64,000 nucleotides of DNA, taken from Misgurnus anguillicaudatus (Eukaryota; Chordata; Actinopteri; Cypriniformes; Cobitidae). The position numbers and the translations under genes were made by a program. How positions within the stretch are numbered: position 1 is the first letter of the stretch; every line of letters starts with the position of its first letter. The DNA is taken from positions 24,074,001 through 24,138,000 of the forward strand of contig NC_073361.2 in assembly GCF_027580225.2 (NCBI RefSeq), read 5' to 3'. The notes under the pieces were generated by a model that was given only the letters and a program-made list of their open reading frames with translations, ran no database searches and was not told the DNA's origin. Shown one piece after another: positions 47,173 through 57,629 of this stretch.

Positions 47173-50100
47173 GTAAGATTTTGTATTTATTTACATTTTA
47201 TACACAAACAATTGTCAAGTTGTGTTATTATTTTTTTATGTGGATGCATTAATTTAAACAAGAGTAGAATGATTGTCATTAAGTAGTATTATTCAATACC
47301 AATTTTTAGAACTACTTTTTACTTTAAATAAAAAAAATGAATTCTGTAATGTTTTTTATTTTTATAATAAATCTTAAAAGTGTGATGAGGATTAAGCAGC
47401 AAATCCTGGAGCCGACCATTCAAGGATTTGAAGCATTTTGATGCTTTCATGCTTTTAGACATTAGATAAATACATGTATATGTAGAGGAAGAGATAAGGA
47501 GAGTACAGACTGTACAATTTGTATTTGTGTGAACTTTAAACACATTTTATAACACAGAGATTGCTGACCATACAGTATGGATCATTTCATAATCTCCTCA
47601 TTATGGCTTCTCAGTAGTAATGGAATTTCTCTCCAAAGATTTGCTGACCCTTTAAGAGGTTTAATAATCCTGCTGTTTTTTTTTCACTTTTAAATTTTAC
47701 TCTTATAGAGTTTTCTAGCTCATGATCTCGGACTGAGTCGACCCTTCGACTTAATGAGATATGCTGCATCATGGGATGTGATAAGAGGTCCAATATCGAA
47801 CCCTAAAATTCGGGTCACAGATACTTCTTTTTCTGGAGTCCTGGCACAAGTATTTGAGCCCACTTCAACAAACCGGCAGCAGCGTTTGAAAAGAGGTGTC
47901 GTTTATTTCCATGGAGGTGGATGGACGCTTGGCAGTGGAAGTAGGTGATACTGTAATATGGGCTGATTTATTTCTTTAGCTCATTAGCAGTGCAAAAGTC
48001 ATGGGTTTACACACATACTGATAAAAATGCAATGGGTTTAAGTGGCATTGCAAAATTCTGGGAATTTTTAAAGCTGGAAATTTTCCATGGATATTAATGG
48101 GAATATAATGTGAATTTGAAAAATTGCTGTTGCCTATAACAGGGACTTAAAATCCTAATTTCTACCCTGCACATTCCTCAGTCACATGCACACAGCACAC
48201 TGCTTACTTAAGGGCCATTAGGCCACACCCCCTTCTTTTATAACATGCACAGATCATTTCTTGCACACAAAATAATGTCAAAATGTCCCTCATACATTGC
48301 ATGTATTCACAGAAATTACATACATTTGTTTAAAACTTTCTTTTGCTGTGTGTAAGCTATTGTGCAACAACATTATACAATTGAAAAGACAGATACACTG
48401 ACTGAGAAAACATTTAGGTGAGATTATTAAAAAAAAAGTCTAAAAATGACCTTCCCACACACTTACTATATTACAATTTATTTAATACCTTATTACATTT
48501 AAATTGTGTGCTTTTACTTGAGTAATGTTAATGTACTTAAATATAAAATGTAAAACAAAAACATATTATTTATGACATGTAATAGAGTAAAAATTATAAT
48601 AATATGCTTTAGAATGTATTTTTCCAATGAAAAACACTGATAAAATACAAATACTTGAAAAATACTTTTAAGTAGAGAGTAAAACTCTGCTTGATTGTGA
48701 CCCTAGCAACTTACCAAACCACCTGTGGTCTGTGGACGTTGACATGAACGATCAATTTACTTCTCCTTTCGGTGTTTTTTGGCAGTCTGTAAAACGATAG
48801 CTCCGAATTCTTGTTAATCTGTTAGTACAGTCTATCGCACAACAGCTTTTTCCCATTTCGGCCCGTTTTCACCATGTTTTCATCTATGTCGCGCTGTACT
48901 CAAATGCTGCCGCTCTCTCTTTTGCCACTCAGTGGGCGTAACTGCAGTCCCTCTCGCCAACAGTGACGTCATGTGCATACCCTCTATTACTTAAAGGCGG
49001 AGTGCATAATGTTTGAAAGCCAGTGTTGATATTTAAAATCACCTAAACAATCACGCCCCTATCCCAATAGAATCTGGACCTTCTTTTCCCCACACATACG
49101 CAACACAGGCAACGATGTCGGTTAGAAGACACGCCCCTTACTGCTCATTGGCTACAAGTGTGTTTTGGTAGGTGGCCCGACTCCCTTTTCCAAAGCGTTT
49201 TTCAGAAATTGTGCACTCTGCCTTTAATGAAAGAATCAATTAAAGTTCTACTTATAATTAAAGGTGCAGTGTGTAAATTTTAACGGCATCTAGTGGTGAG
49301 GTTGCGAATTGCAACCAACGGCTCAGTCCACTGCCCAACCCTCGCTTTTGAAATGCATAAAGAAGCTACGATAGCCACCACCGGACAAACATTTCATCAC
49401 ATCATTTCAGACAACTTAGTAAAAAGGTTTGTCCATTACGGGCTTCTGTAGAAACATGGTGGCACAAAATGGCGATTTCCATGTAAGGGGACCCTCGGTG
49501 TATGTAGATAAAAACGTCTCATTCTAAGGCAGTAAAAACATAATGGTTCATTTAAAAGGTCTTTATACACCCTTGGTAATATAGTTTTGTATATTATTTT
49601 GGTTTTCTTTCAAGAGATCCTTCTAAAAATTACACACTGCACCTTTAAATCAGTCAAGATGTCATTTTTAAAATTTGTATTGCATGCATGTTATGTTACA
49701 TGTTATGACCAAATAAAATGTTTATTTATGTTTGTAAATGACATATTTATCTTAATTTCCAAATAATTCCCATAAATTCCCGTTAAGTTTCCAATTTGGA
49801 ATATTTGCAAAATTCCCCAGAGTTTCAATGGAAAGTTTCATGAAAAATTTACCTGAAACTTTTTGCCCCTTTGCAAGCCGAGCTGTAAGTCACTTTGGAT
49901 AAAAGCATCTGCCAAATGCGTAAATGTATATACTAGAAAAGTGAAAGTAATTTCTTTATCTCATTTTTCAATTTTTTTTTAAAGAGATGCAAACATATTT
50001 TCTTCAGTGCAGAACTATGGCTGAAGAGTTGGATGCAGTTGTAATATCTATTGAGTAAGTAAGGCTTCTAGTATGGTCTACTGCATCATCAAATTGTAAA

Positions 50101-51127
50101 ATTTTTACAATTCTTAAATTATAAACTATAAATTCCTGCATTCATTACTATAATTCATTTTAATTTAATATTCAGGTACCGTCTGGCCCCGGAGGCACGA
50201 TTCCCAGATCAGTACAATGATGCTCTTTCGGCCTCGAAACATATCCTGACAGCGGAGGTGTTGGGTCGGTACTCTATAGACCCAGAAAGAGTGGCCGTGT
50301 CAGGTGACAGCGCTGGGGCCAACCTAGCCGCTGCTGTTGTGCAACAGGTATGAAGCAATTCCTGTAATGTCTTTGTGCATGTGTTTTCATCTTTGAGAGC
50401 AGACAAAGCCAAAAGATTGAAAAAGAAAAGGAAATATTTCCCTTCCAGTTTCCAAGACACTAAACGTCTAACCATGTTTGTTCTAACCTTGTCTGTTTGT
50501 TCACAGATGGCCTTGGACGACAGCATTTCTATTAAGTTCAAAGTTCAGGCTCTTCTCTACCCCGTTCTTCAGGCTCTGGACTTCAACACACCCTCCTACC
50601 AGCAAAATGGCAACATTCCTATCCTACACCGTCCACTAATGGTTCGATTTTGGCTGGAGTACCTCAATGGAGATCCTAAGCTTGTTCCGTCTTTGCTGGC
50701 TAACAACCACACAGCTCTGAATCTGGGTCAGGAGATAGCAGCAGCTAAAGCTAAGATCAACTGGACCCAGCTTCTTCCAGTGGCCGTTCAAAAAAACTAT
50801 AAGCCCGTGGTGCCGCTTCAGGGTGACCCAAAGCTGGTGGAGATGCTCCCAGCGTTGCTGGATGTGAGAGCATCTCCTTTATTAGCTGAACAGGAAGTGT
50901 TGAAGGGTGTGCCGCCTGCTTACATCCTGACCTGTGAGCATGACGTTCTGAGAGACGAGGGATGGATGTACGGCAGACGACTTGAGGAAGCTGGAGTGCC
51001 CGTCACCATTGATCACTATGAAGATGGTTTTCATGGATGCACAAGTTTTGCTTTCGGGCCCTTCCGATTCTCGGTGGGATTGCGGAGTTTTGGGAACTAC
51101 ATCCATTGGCTACTTAAGAACCTCTAG
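47035..51127 (+). CDS. nceh1: nceh1 copy 1: neutral cholesterol ester hydrolase 1-like, complete
   Basis: Exons 47035-47172, 47709-47940, 49985-50054, 50176-50347 and 50507-51127 join to 1233 nt (410 aa); human NCEH1 has 408. Seen: an N-terminal hydrophobic signal-anchor (residues about 4-20) followed by YVPLPSTISEPWKL, the oxyanion motif YFHGGGW in exon 2, the nucleophile GDSAG in exon 4, then CEHDVLRDEG (acid Asp) and DGFHGC (catalytic His) in exon 5. Known: NCEH1/AADACL1 is a type II ER-membrane serine hydrolase of the hormone-sensitive-lipase family acting on cholesterol esters and acetylated ether lipids, with its catalytic domain in the lumen. Odd: the usual Gly after GDSAG is Ala here (GDSAGAN), unlike copy 2. 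Intron 2 is swollen to 2 kb by nested transposons. AADAC and other AADACL proteins are alternatives, but YVPLP...WKL, length and synteny fit NCEH1. Confidence 0.93.
47709..47940 (+). CDS. nceh1: nceh1 copy 1 exon 2 (HGGG oxyanion hole)
   Basis: 232 nt, acceptor TCTTATAG, donor GTAGGT. It starts SFLAHDLGLSRPFDLMRYA and ends GVVYFHGGGWTLGSG plus one base. Joining A|AG gives Lys (GKMQTY), aligning with human AKIRYY; this decided the donor over the AG|GTGATA alternative two codons later. Confidence 0.92.
48995..49223. mobile_element. TTAA-flanked MITE, family H (AGGCGGAGTGCA), 229 bp
   Basis: Ends AGGCGGAGTGCATAATG / TGTGCACTCTGCCT with TTAA at 48991-48994 and 49224-49227. Confidence 0.82.
49262..49644. 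mobile_element. TTAA-flanked MITE, family A copy 2
   Basis: Same ends and interior as 1393-1765, in opposite orientation. TTAA at 49258-49261 and 49645-49648. Confidence 0.87.
49985..50054 (+). CDS. nceh1: nceh1 copy 1 exon 3
   Basis: 70 nt, acceptor TTTTAAAG, donor GTAAGT. It encodes (K)MQTYFLQCRTMAEELDAVV then ISI(E); MAEEL and the V-I-S-I-E strand are family-conserved. Confidence 0.93.
50176..50347 (+). CDS. nceh1: nceh1 copy 1 exon 4 (GDSAG nucleophile)
   Basis: 172 nt, acceptor ATATTCAG, donor GTATGA. It starts YRLAPEARFPDQYNDAL and includes RVAVSGDSAGANLAAAV with the catalytic Ser. The residue following GDSAG is Ala rather than Gly. Confidence 0.94.
50507..51127 (+). CDS. nceh1: nceh1 copy 1 exon 5 (lid and Asp/His of the triad)
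   Basis: 621 nt including TAG, acceptor TGTTCACAG. Motifs are ALLYPVLQALDFNTPSYQQN, KINWTQLLP, LTCEHDVLRDEG and DHYEDGFHGC. The ORF open from 50375 includes intron sequence upstream; the homologous start of the exon is MALDDS. The product ends WLLKNL. Confidence 0.95.
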   Translation: MALDDSISIKFKVQALLYPVLQALDFNTPSYQQNGNIPILHRPLMVRFWLEYLNGDPKLVPSLLANNHTALNLGQEIAAAKAKINWTQLLPVAVQKNYKPVVPLQGDPKLVEMLPALLDVRASPLLAEQEVLKGVPPAYILTCEHDVLRDEGWMYGRRLEEAGVPVTIDHYEDGFHGCTSFAFGPFRFSVGLRSFGNYIHWLLKNL

Positions 51128-51326
51128 CAGTTTTTTAAGGCACAGATTTCATAGTTTTCTATTTTGATGTTAAATATATTTTAAGTATATTTTAAAATGA
51201 ATCATTTTAGATTGAAAACATGCAATGCAACCATTCAATGCAACAGAGTATTTGTGAAGAACTGAATAGGAACAATACCACTGACACATGGCTTCTGTAC
51301 CTCTGAATTAAAATAGTTTTAGTAAC

Positions 51327-51332
51327 AATAAA
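51327..51332 (+). terminator. candidate polyadenylation signal of nceh1 copy 1
   Basis: AATAAA about 200 bp after the stop codon at 51127. Position and motif fit; no transcript evidence. Confidence 0.45.
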
Positions 51333-51761
51333 CTATTGTTTCAGTATAAGTGCAGTACTACTACTTTGTATTATGGGTAATGCCATGAAATGCAAAATGA
51401 TCCAGATTATGCAAAGAGGCTTGTGTGTTGACAGACTGTTTCAATACATTTCCAGGTCAGAAAAGGTGGAAGGGATTTTCTCAATCCATAGAGCATTTTA
51501 TCAGAAAAAACATTTGGACAAGTGGACAATCCAAGATGAAACGTTTGTGAACGTTTACAAGTACACTAAGATATAGATACCTCAGATCTAACGGATATGG
51601 ACTAAAAACCACAAAACACAAATTTGAATCTATGAGTTCTGTAAAACATAAAGTAAAACAGGTTTAAATTTAGAAGCCTTTGGAAAGATTAAGCTCATCC
51701 ATTTCTTTAGGATTTATTTTCACATTCCTCAAACAAATGAGAAAATATGTGTTTAAACACA

Positions 51762-51800
<39 letters not shown>

Positions 51801-52640
51801 TGCTGCCTGCCCTAGTTTTTTGCAGCTGAATCTAGGCATGACGTTGCACAGATGTGCATTACCATGCTTCAAGAAGCAACGGTGGTTTTGTATCATAATG
51901 AGAAATACATAACATGTGGTTTTATTATTATTTATTATTGTTTAAAATCATTTTAAGTATTCCTGATTTTTACAGTTTTATCAGTACCAACTGATGAATG
52001 ATGAGACTACATTTTGATTTGAACCTTACCAGTTTTGCTGTATTCTGATAATTTTATTGTCTCCTTTATGATTAAGTGTTTGTGTTTAACCAGTTGAAAT
52101 TTGTTTTAAAATAAAGCATCTGCTAACTGTAAATGCAAATATACAATAAAGAATAACACATTGTTATATTTCAAGACCCAAAAATGAGTTTGAAACAATT
52201 GATGGTATTTGTTTGATCATCACATTGTCTATGAGCCAGCTTAATGACTTAATAACTTTTCTCAACCTAATATGTGATCTGTTTTTAAATCTACTTCATT
52301 AGTATATAATGTCATGTAATGTTTAATGTTTAATTATACATTAAGATGTATGGTATTGTTATTATGCACTTTTCTTATTAGAAGAGAGTCCGAAATTAAA
52401 TAAATATAGTATAAGTCTAAACTATTTGTATTAAATATTTTACAATTTCACAGCTGTTCAGAGTCAGGCCTAATGTTGCACAGTTGTGACGTGCAGTTAA
52501 AACATCTGAAACAGCGCCTGAATATAGTTTCAAAATAAAAGTCTAAATATATGGGAAAACAACGCTTGATATGAGAAATTAATATTTTTTATGCATCCAA
52601 ACACGAAATAAGATATAATTTTAAAACGACAAACAAAGTC
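51333..52640. other. intergenic between nceh1 copies 1 and 2
   Basis: Contains a (CA)n tract (51752-51799) and a SINE tail (AATAAAGCATCTGCTAACTG at about 52112). No gene recognised. Confidence 0.6.
51752..51799 (+). repeat. (CA)n microsatellite
   Basis: About 20 CA units. Confidence 0.95.
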
Positions 52641-52646
52641 ATACAA

Positions 52647-53270
52647 GAGGACCTTTTTTATTGAATAACGACATCAAATACAAAAAAAAAAGACATTTTG
52701 GTCAATGCCACATGAACAAGAGGTAGTCACATATGTTACCAGAGAAGAAAGAATGAGAAAAAAAATTACAAAAAATGAGCACTTTTAATATATTGCATGC
52801 TTTTAGACCTTTTTTTACTTTCCAAATTATCCAAATGTCAAAATAAAACAACACATCAGATACACCAATTTCTACCACACGACCCAATTTTCTACTAATA
52901 TAACTTTTCACATCTTTCAAAAAAATCTTACAATGATAAAACAGATGCAAAATTGTTTCTTTTCCTGTCCACAAAATTCACAAGCATATAAAATATTAAG
53001 CTTAAATCCATACAAGAGGACATTTTTTTTATTGCAAGAACATACATACTAAAAAGTAGAGACATACAGTATATCAATAAACACAAGAGAAAATATACAG
53101 AAAAAAAATAAATTAATAAATAAATTAAATAAAATAAAATAAGAGGACACAAAACAAAGGGGCTATCACCTAAACAGTATCAGATGAAGAGGTCAAATGT
53201 AGCACAAATCCTTATAGCTTTCTTATTAGTAGAGGCTGATATTACATTCAAGTAATTTTGCAAACAAGAG
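52647..53270 (-). mobile_element. two 3' ends of a LINE in tandem
   Basis: Both pieces end, on the minus strand, AATAAAAAA..TCCTCTTGTATG (at about 52647 and 53007). The first carries the C-terminal zinc motif typical of L1/Tx1-type ORF2: CEFCGQ, a one-base frameshift, then ETILHLFYHC, i.e. C-x2-C...H-x4-C. Severely truncated and dead. Confidence 0.6.
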
Positions 53271-53499
53271 GACCTTTAATGTAGAATTTGCTGTGTGTTC
53301 GACGTAAGACATCAAAGTACCGCGAGATCGTTTCGAAAGCCGGGCTCTCGCGATCGTTTGAGCTCAGAGGCCAATCGGTCTGCGCAGCACTGCATGATGT
53401 TTGTGTTTCTAAAGGTGAACTCAAGTGTTGTAATACACACCCATTTTGTCAAGACTAATTTCTTACACGAGAACACCTTTGTGGACATTTAACAGAATA

Positions 53500-53637
53500 A
53501 TGCGAGTAGTTTTGTTCGGGACGATTTTACTGTCAATAGCAGTCGCTTATTACAGTTATCTGCCTTTACCCAGCACTATATCAGAACCATGGAAGTTAAT
53601 GTTTACAGATGCAGTAATACGCGCCATATTGGACGTG
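53500..53637 (+). CDS. nceh1: nceh1 copy 2 exon 1 (membrane anchor)
   Basis: 46 codons ending GACGTG before GTAAGA. MRVVLFGTILLSIAVAYY then LPLPSTISEPWKLMF. The 15 bases before the ATG (TTTAACAGAATA) are shared with copy 3, suggesting common 5' UTR ancestry. Confidence 0.93.
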
Positions 53638-56600
53638 GTAAGATTATTTTTCTGTTTACATTAATATCAAATAGTTGTATATAATTTATTTTTGTAGATA
53701 CATAAAAGTCTTCCATACACTTGGCTCATAATGTTTACTTATTTGCACTTGAAACAATATGTATTTTATTTTGTTTTTAATTTATGTGTAGGAGATATTT
53801 GAACAATTATGCTCTTTGATCTTTCTTGCAGAGTTTTTTAGCTCATGATATTGGACTTTGTCATCCCTTCGGTTTTGTTAAATACTTTATGTCATGGAAT
53901 AAGATACACAGTCCACAATCCAGCCCAGGCGTCCGGGTCACAGATACGTCATTTGCTGGAGTGGAGGCGCGAGTGTTTGAATCCACTTCAGAAAGCCTTC
54001 AGAAAGATTTAAAAAGAGGAGTGGTTTATTTTCATGGAGGTGGATGGGCACTTTCTAGTGCAAGTAGGTGATCATTTGCATTGCAGTACTTAACTGGTTG
54101 TTAAAATCCACATGATTTGTAAATACAACATTTAAAATGTATTAATTACCATATTTTTTACCAATTCTATTATAAAAATGATTTATTTTCACTCCTGCAT
54201 TAAGCGATTTGCATTTCCAATGGGTTTAAGCACCAATTTGAAGTTTAAGATATTCAATCTCTATTTTTTTTTCAAGAGATGCAAGCATATGACCTTCAGT
54301 GTAGGAAGATGGCCGAAGAATTGGATGCAGTTGTTATATCTGTTGAGTAAGAAATGATGGATATTTTCCTAGATCTTGTAATTTATTACATTATTTTAGT
54401 TACAGTTAACTACCAATTGTGTCTTTTTTATTTGTTTACTCAGGTACCGTCTGGCCCCGGAGGGACGATTCCCCGATCAGTACAATGATGCTCTTCAGGC
54501 ATCAAAACATATCCTGACAGCAGAGGTGTTGGGTCAGTACTCTATAGACCCAGAAAGAGTGGCCGTGTCAGGTGACAGCGCTGGTGGGAATCTAGCTGCT
54601 GCTGTCAGCCAACAGGTATTCAATCAGAAATACATTCACCTAAAGGATTATTAGGAACACCTGTTCAATCACCCATTAATGCAATTATCTAATAAACCAA
54701 TCACATGGCAGTTGCTTTAATGCATTTAGGGGTGTGGTCCTGGTCAAGACAATCTCCTGAACTCCAAATTGAATGTCAGAATGGGAAAGAAAGGTGATTT
54801 AAGCAATTTTGAGCGTGGCAATTACTGGGATTTTCAGGCACAACCATTTCTAGGGTTTACAAAGAATAGTGTGAAGAGGGAAAAACATCCAGTATGCGGC
54901 AGTCCTGTGGGCAAAAATGCCTTGTTGATGCTAGAGGTCAGAGGAGAATGGGCCGACTGATTCAAGGTGATAGAAGAGCAACTTAGACTGAAAGAACCAC
55001 TCGTTACAACTGAGGTATGCAGCAAAGCATTTGTGAAGCCACAACACGCACAACCTTGAGGCGGATGGGCTTAAACAGCAGAGGACCCCACCGGGTACCA
55101 CTCATCTCCACTACAAATAGGAAAAAGAGGCTACAATTTGCACGAGCTCACCAAAATTAGACAGTTGAAGACTGGAAAAATGTTGCCTGGTCTGATGAGT
55201 CTCGATGTCTGTTGAGACATTCAGATGGTAATATCAGAATTTGGCGTAAACAGAACGAGAACATGGATCTATCATGCCTTGTTACCACTGTGCAGGCTGC
55301 TAATGGTGGTGTAATGGTGTGGGGGATGTTTTCTTTGCACACTTTAGGCCCCTTAGTGCCAATTGGGCATCGTTTAAATGCCACGATCTAGCTGAGCATT
55401 GTTTCTGACCATGTCCATCCCTTTATGACCACAATGTACCCATCCTCTGATGGCTACTTCCAGCAGAATAATGCAGCATGTCACAAAGCTCGAATCATTT
55501 CAAATTAGTTTCTTGAACATGACAATGAGTTCACTGTATTAAAATGGCCCCCACAGTCACCAGATCTCAACCCAATAGAGCATCTTTGGGATGTGGTGGA
55601 ACGAGAGCTTCGTGCCCTGGATGTGCATCCCACAAATCTCCATCAACTGCAAGATGCTATCCTCTCAATATGGGCCAACATTTCTAAAGAATGCTTTCAG
55701 CACCTTGTTGAATCAATGCCACGTAGAATTAAGGCAGTTCTGAAGGCGAAAGGTGGTAAAACACAGTATTAGTATGGTGTTCCTAATAATCCTTTAGGTG
55801 AGTGTACATGCAGGGTAGAATAAACAGGAAGTCATTTGTCACCTAAATGCATCCTAAAAAATGCTTGAAATGATTTTACTTCATCTGTCTTACCCATAAA
55901 CCATCAGCAATTTCTTTATTGGCTAGTTATCCCAACCCCTTGCATTGCTGCTTTCTTTGTAGTTAATCCAAGCACAAAATGTTCCCTCAATTCCTGTTCC
56001 TCAATTACATATTTTTTCAAAGACAACTTTATTAACAACCAGATTCACATTTTTGTCTGTTTCTTCACAGTTGGCCATAGATGTAAGTGCTCCAATTAAA
56101 TATAAAGTTCAAGCCCTCGTCTACCCCCTGCTCCAGGTTCTGGACCTCAACACTCCCTCCCGCCAGCAAAATCGCAATATGCCTATCCTGAAGGGTACCC
56201 TCACGGCCCGCTTTGTACTAGAGTACCTTAATGGATCTCAAGACCTTGTTCCCTCTTTGCTGGCTAACAGGCACTCAGCTCTGAATCTAGGTCAGGAGGT
56301 AGCAGCCGCCAAAGCTAAGATCAACTGGACCAAGCTTCTACCGGTGGCCGTTCAGAAGAACTTTAAGCCAGTGGAGCCGCTTCAAGGTGACCCAAAGCTG
56401 CATGAGATGCTGCCAGCGTTGCTGGATGTAAGAATATCTCCTTTATTGGCTGAACAGGAAGTGTTGAAGGTCGTGCCGCCCGCCTTCATCATGACCTGTG
56501 AGCATGATGTTCTGAGAGATGACGGACTGATGTACGCCAAACGACTGGAGGAAGCTGGAGTGCCTGTCACTGTCGATCACTATGAAGATGGTTTTCACGG

Positions 56601-56691
56601 ATGCATGAGTTTTGCTTTCGGGCCGTCTCCATTTGAGGTTGCAGTGCGAAGTTTTGGTAACTACATGAAGTGGTTGAAGGAGAACCTGTAG
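53500..56691 (+). CDS. nceh1: nceh1 copy 2: neutral cholesterol ester hydrolase 1-like, complete
   Basis: Exons 53500-53637, 53832-54063, 54277-54346, 54444-54615 and 56071-56691 give 1233 nt (410 aa). Every exon has the same length and phase as in copy 1, so the two arose by tandem duplication. Seen: a signal-anchor (MRVVLFGTILLSIAVAYY), YFHGGGWALSS, GDSAGGN with the canonical Gly, CEHDVLRDDG and DGFHGC, so all catalytic elements are intact. The function is expected to match copy 1: ER-membrane hydrolysis of cholesterol esters or acetylated ether lipids (family knowledge). Intron 4 carries a dead Tc1-like transposon. An in-frame upstream ATG (53446) would add 18 residues before the anchor; it was not chosen because the other copies lack it. 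Confidence 0.94.
53832..54063 (+). CDS. nceh1: nceh1 copy 2 exon 2 (HGGG)
   Basis: 232 nt, acceptor TTCTTGCAG, donor GTAGGT (same as copy 1). It starts SFLAHDIGLCHPFGFVKY and ends GVVYFHGGGWALSSA plus one base; the joined codon is AAG (Lys). Confidence 0.93.
54277..54346 (+). CDS. nceh1: nceh1 copy 2 exon 3
   Basis: 70 nt, acceptor TTTTTCAAG, donor GTAAGA. It encodes (K)MQAYDLQCRKMAEELDAVV then ISV(E). Confidence 0.93.
54444..54615 (+). CDS. nceh1: nceh1 copy 2 exon 4 (GDSAG nucleophile)
   Basis: 172 nt, acceptor TTACTCAG, donor GTATTC. It encodes YRLAPEGRFPDQYNDALQ and RVAVSGDSAGGNLAAAV. Much closer in DNA sequence to copy 1 exon 4 than exons 1 and 2 are to theirs. Confidence 0.94.
54636..55801 (+). 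mobile_element. Tc1-like transposon with dead transposase, in nceh1 copy 2 intron 4
   Basis: Perfect inverted ends TCACCTAAAGGATTATTAGG / CCTAATAATCCTTTAGGTGA, 1,166 bp. A transposase reading frame runs on the plus strand from MGKKGDLSNFERG (about 54781) through WSDES (first catalytic Asp), FQQNNAACH and SPDLNPIEHLWDV to the stop near 55772. Several frameshifts and a TAG (55507-55509) break it. The second catalytic Asp of the family (QQDNAP) is Asn here (55467-55469). Non-autonomous now. Confidence 0.9.
56071..56691 (+). CDS. nceh1: nceh1 copy 2 exon 5
   Basis: 621 nt including stop, acceptor TTCTTCACAG. It starts LAIDVSAPIKYKVQALVYP and contains CEHDVLRDDG and DGFHGC, ending WLKENL. Confidence 0.95.
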   Translation: MAIDVSAPIKYKVQALVYPLLQVLDLNTPSRQQNRNMPILKGTLTARFVLEYLNGSQDLVPSLLANRHSALNLGQEVAAAKAKINWTKLLPVAVQKNFKPVEPLQGDPKLHEMLPALLDVRISPLLAEQEVLKVVPPAFIMTCEHDVLRDDGLMYAKRLEEAGVPVTVDHYEDGFHGCMSFAFGPSPFEVAVRSFGNYMKWLKENL

Positions 56692-57190
56692 CAGAGGTTT
56701 TTTTATTTATGTAGAGACAAGATGTTTCCCTTATTAAATATATGCTGGGTTTTTTGTTTCATTTTTGCATTTGAACTATAACACAGAAGAGGGACAAAGT
56801 AAGGACTTTACAAGACATGTCTTACATTAAATATAACACAAAAAAGTACAAGAAGATGTGAAATTACAGGATATTATTGTTAAAGTCTAGAATGACACAC
56901 ATTGCCAAATAAGGTATGTTGTCATTTTTAAACAATAATTGCACATTGTGGTGAAAATGAAATTGAAAACAAAAATGAATGTAAAAATAAAATAAATGTG
57001 AAAATTTAATGAAATGCCAAAACTACTGAATCAAAGGTAATGTCATTCCACACATTAAAGTCATGTTGTCCACTACAGTGGACATGTCATAAAATAAAAA
57101 ATAAAAAAATATTCTTTGCAATGTGGTTGTTAAAACCCAACACCTAATTGTTAAAAGAAAAAAGAAAAATTTTTGAAATTTTTTTCCCTG
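56692..57190. other. 3' flank of nceh1 copy 2
   Basis: AT-rich. AATAAA words at about 56985-56995 are possible polyadenylation signals, but several exist, so none is assigned. Confidence 0.4.
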
Positions 57191-57198
57191 GTTCTCAG

Positions 57199-57621
57199 TA
57201 GTGATGCACCGATGTATCGGCCGATTTTTGATGAATTTGAAACCATCGGCATATCGGCAATAGCAGAAGAAAGGCCGATACCGATTGTTTATTAATTAAC
57301 TGCATAAAGAAATCCATTATATGTAAAAAATGAGTTAATAATGTTAATATAATAAATGCTGAATAGCAAAAACCACCTTTGAAGGTTGTCATGCTGTCTT
57401 ATTATATTTGTTTTAGCTTAATTTGTGCCTCTCTTATTATGTTGGTCATTTGAATGTTAATTAGATCCAATCCATGTTCAGTAAAAATAATTTGATGCAG
57501 AAATAAACTAGCTAATAGACCAACTGTATAGTATTGTATACAAGTGTTTAATATCGGTATCAGCCAGAAGTTGTCTGTTTAAATCGGAATCGGCCCAAAA
57601 AATCCTATCGCTGCATCCCTA
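57199..57621. mobile_element. hAT-type element, 423 bp
   Basis: Ends TAGTGATGCACCGATG / CGCTGCATCCCTA with ATCGG/CCGAT repeats, flanked by the perfect 8-bp duplication GTTCTCAG (57191-57198, 57622-57629). Same family as 22540-23197. Confidence 0.92.
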
Positions 57622-57629
57622 GTTCTCAG

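Larger units (their letters stand above)
48046..49880. mobile_element. DNA element with TTGCAAAATTC ends, carrying two MITEs
   Basis: The left end has ATTGCAAAATTCTGGGAATT and the right part TTTGCAAAATTCCCCAG with CCCCTTTGCAAG. The interior CAGGGACTTAAAATCC and GGGCCATTAGGCCACACCCC are typical of a fish hAT-like repeat. Limits approximate. Confidence 0.55.
47968..49927 (+). mobile_element. SINE split by a transposon in nceh1 copy 1 intron 2
   Basis: The 5' part (TTTAGCTCATTAGCAGTGCA, ACACACATACTGATAAAAAT) lies at 47968-48030 and the 3' tail (TGTAAGTCACTTTGGATAAA) at 49876-49927. About 1.8 kb of other mobile DNA is between them. Confidence 0.65.

Noticed and set aside
50375..50506. Upstream extension of nceh1 copy 1 exon 5
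   Set aside because: This is intron 4; GTATGA and TTCACAG splice sites bracket it and copy 2 shows the same exon start.
50209..50541. 110-codon minus-strand ORF over nceh1 exon 4
   Set aside because: Antisense shadow; the plus strand carries YRLAPE and GDSAG with correct splice sites.
53446..53499. Earlier in-frame ATG for nceh1 copy 2
   Set aside because: It would add 18 residues before the signal anchor; copies 1 and 3 and the human protein start at the later ATG.
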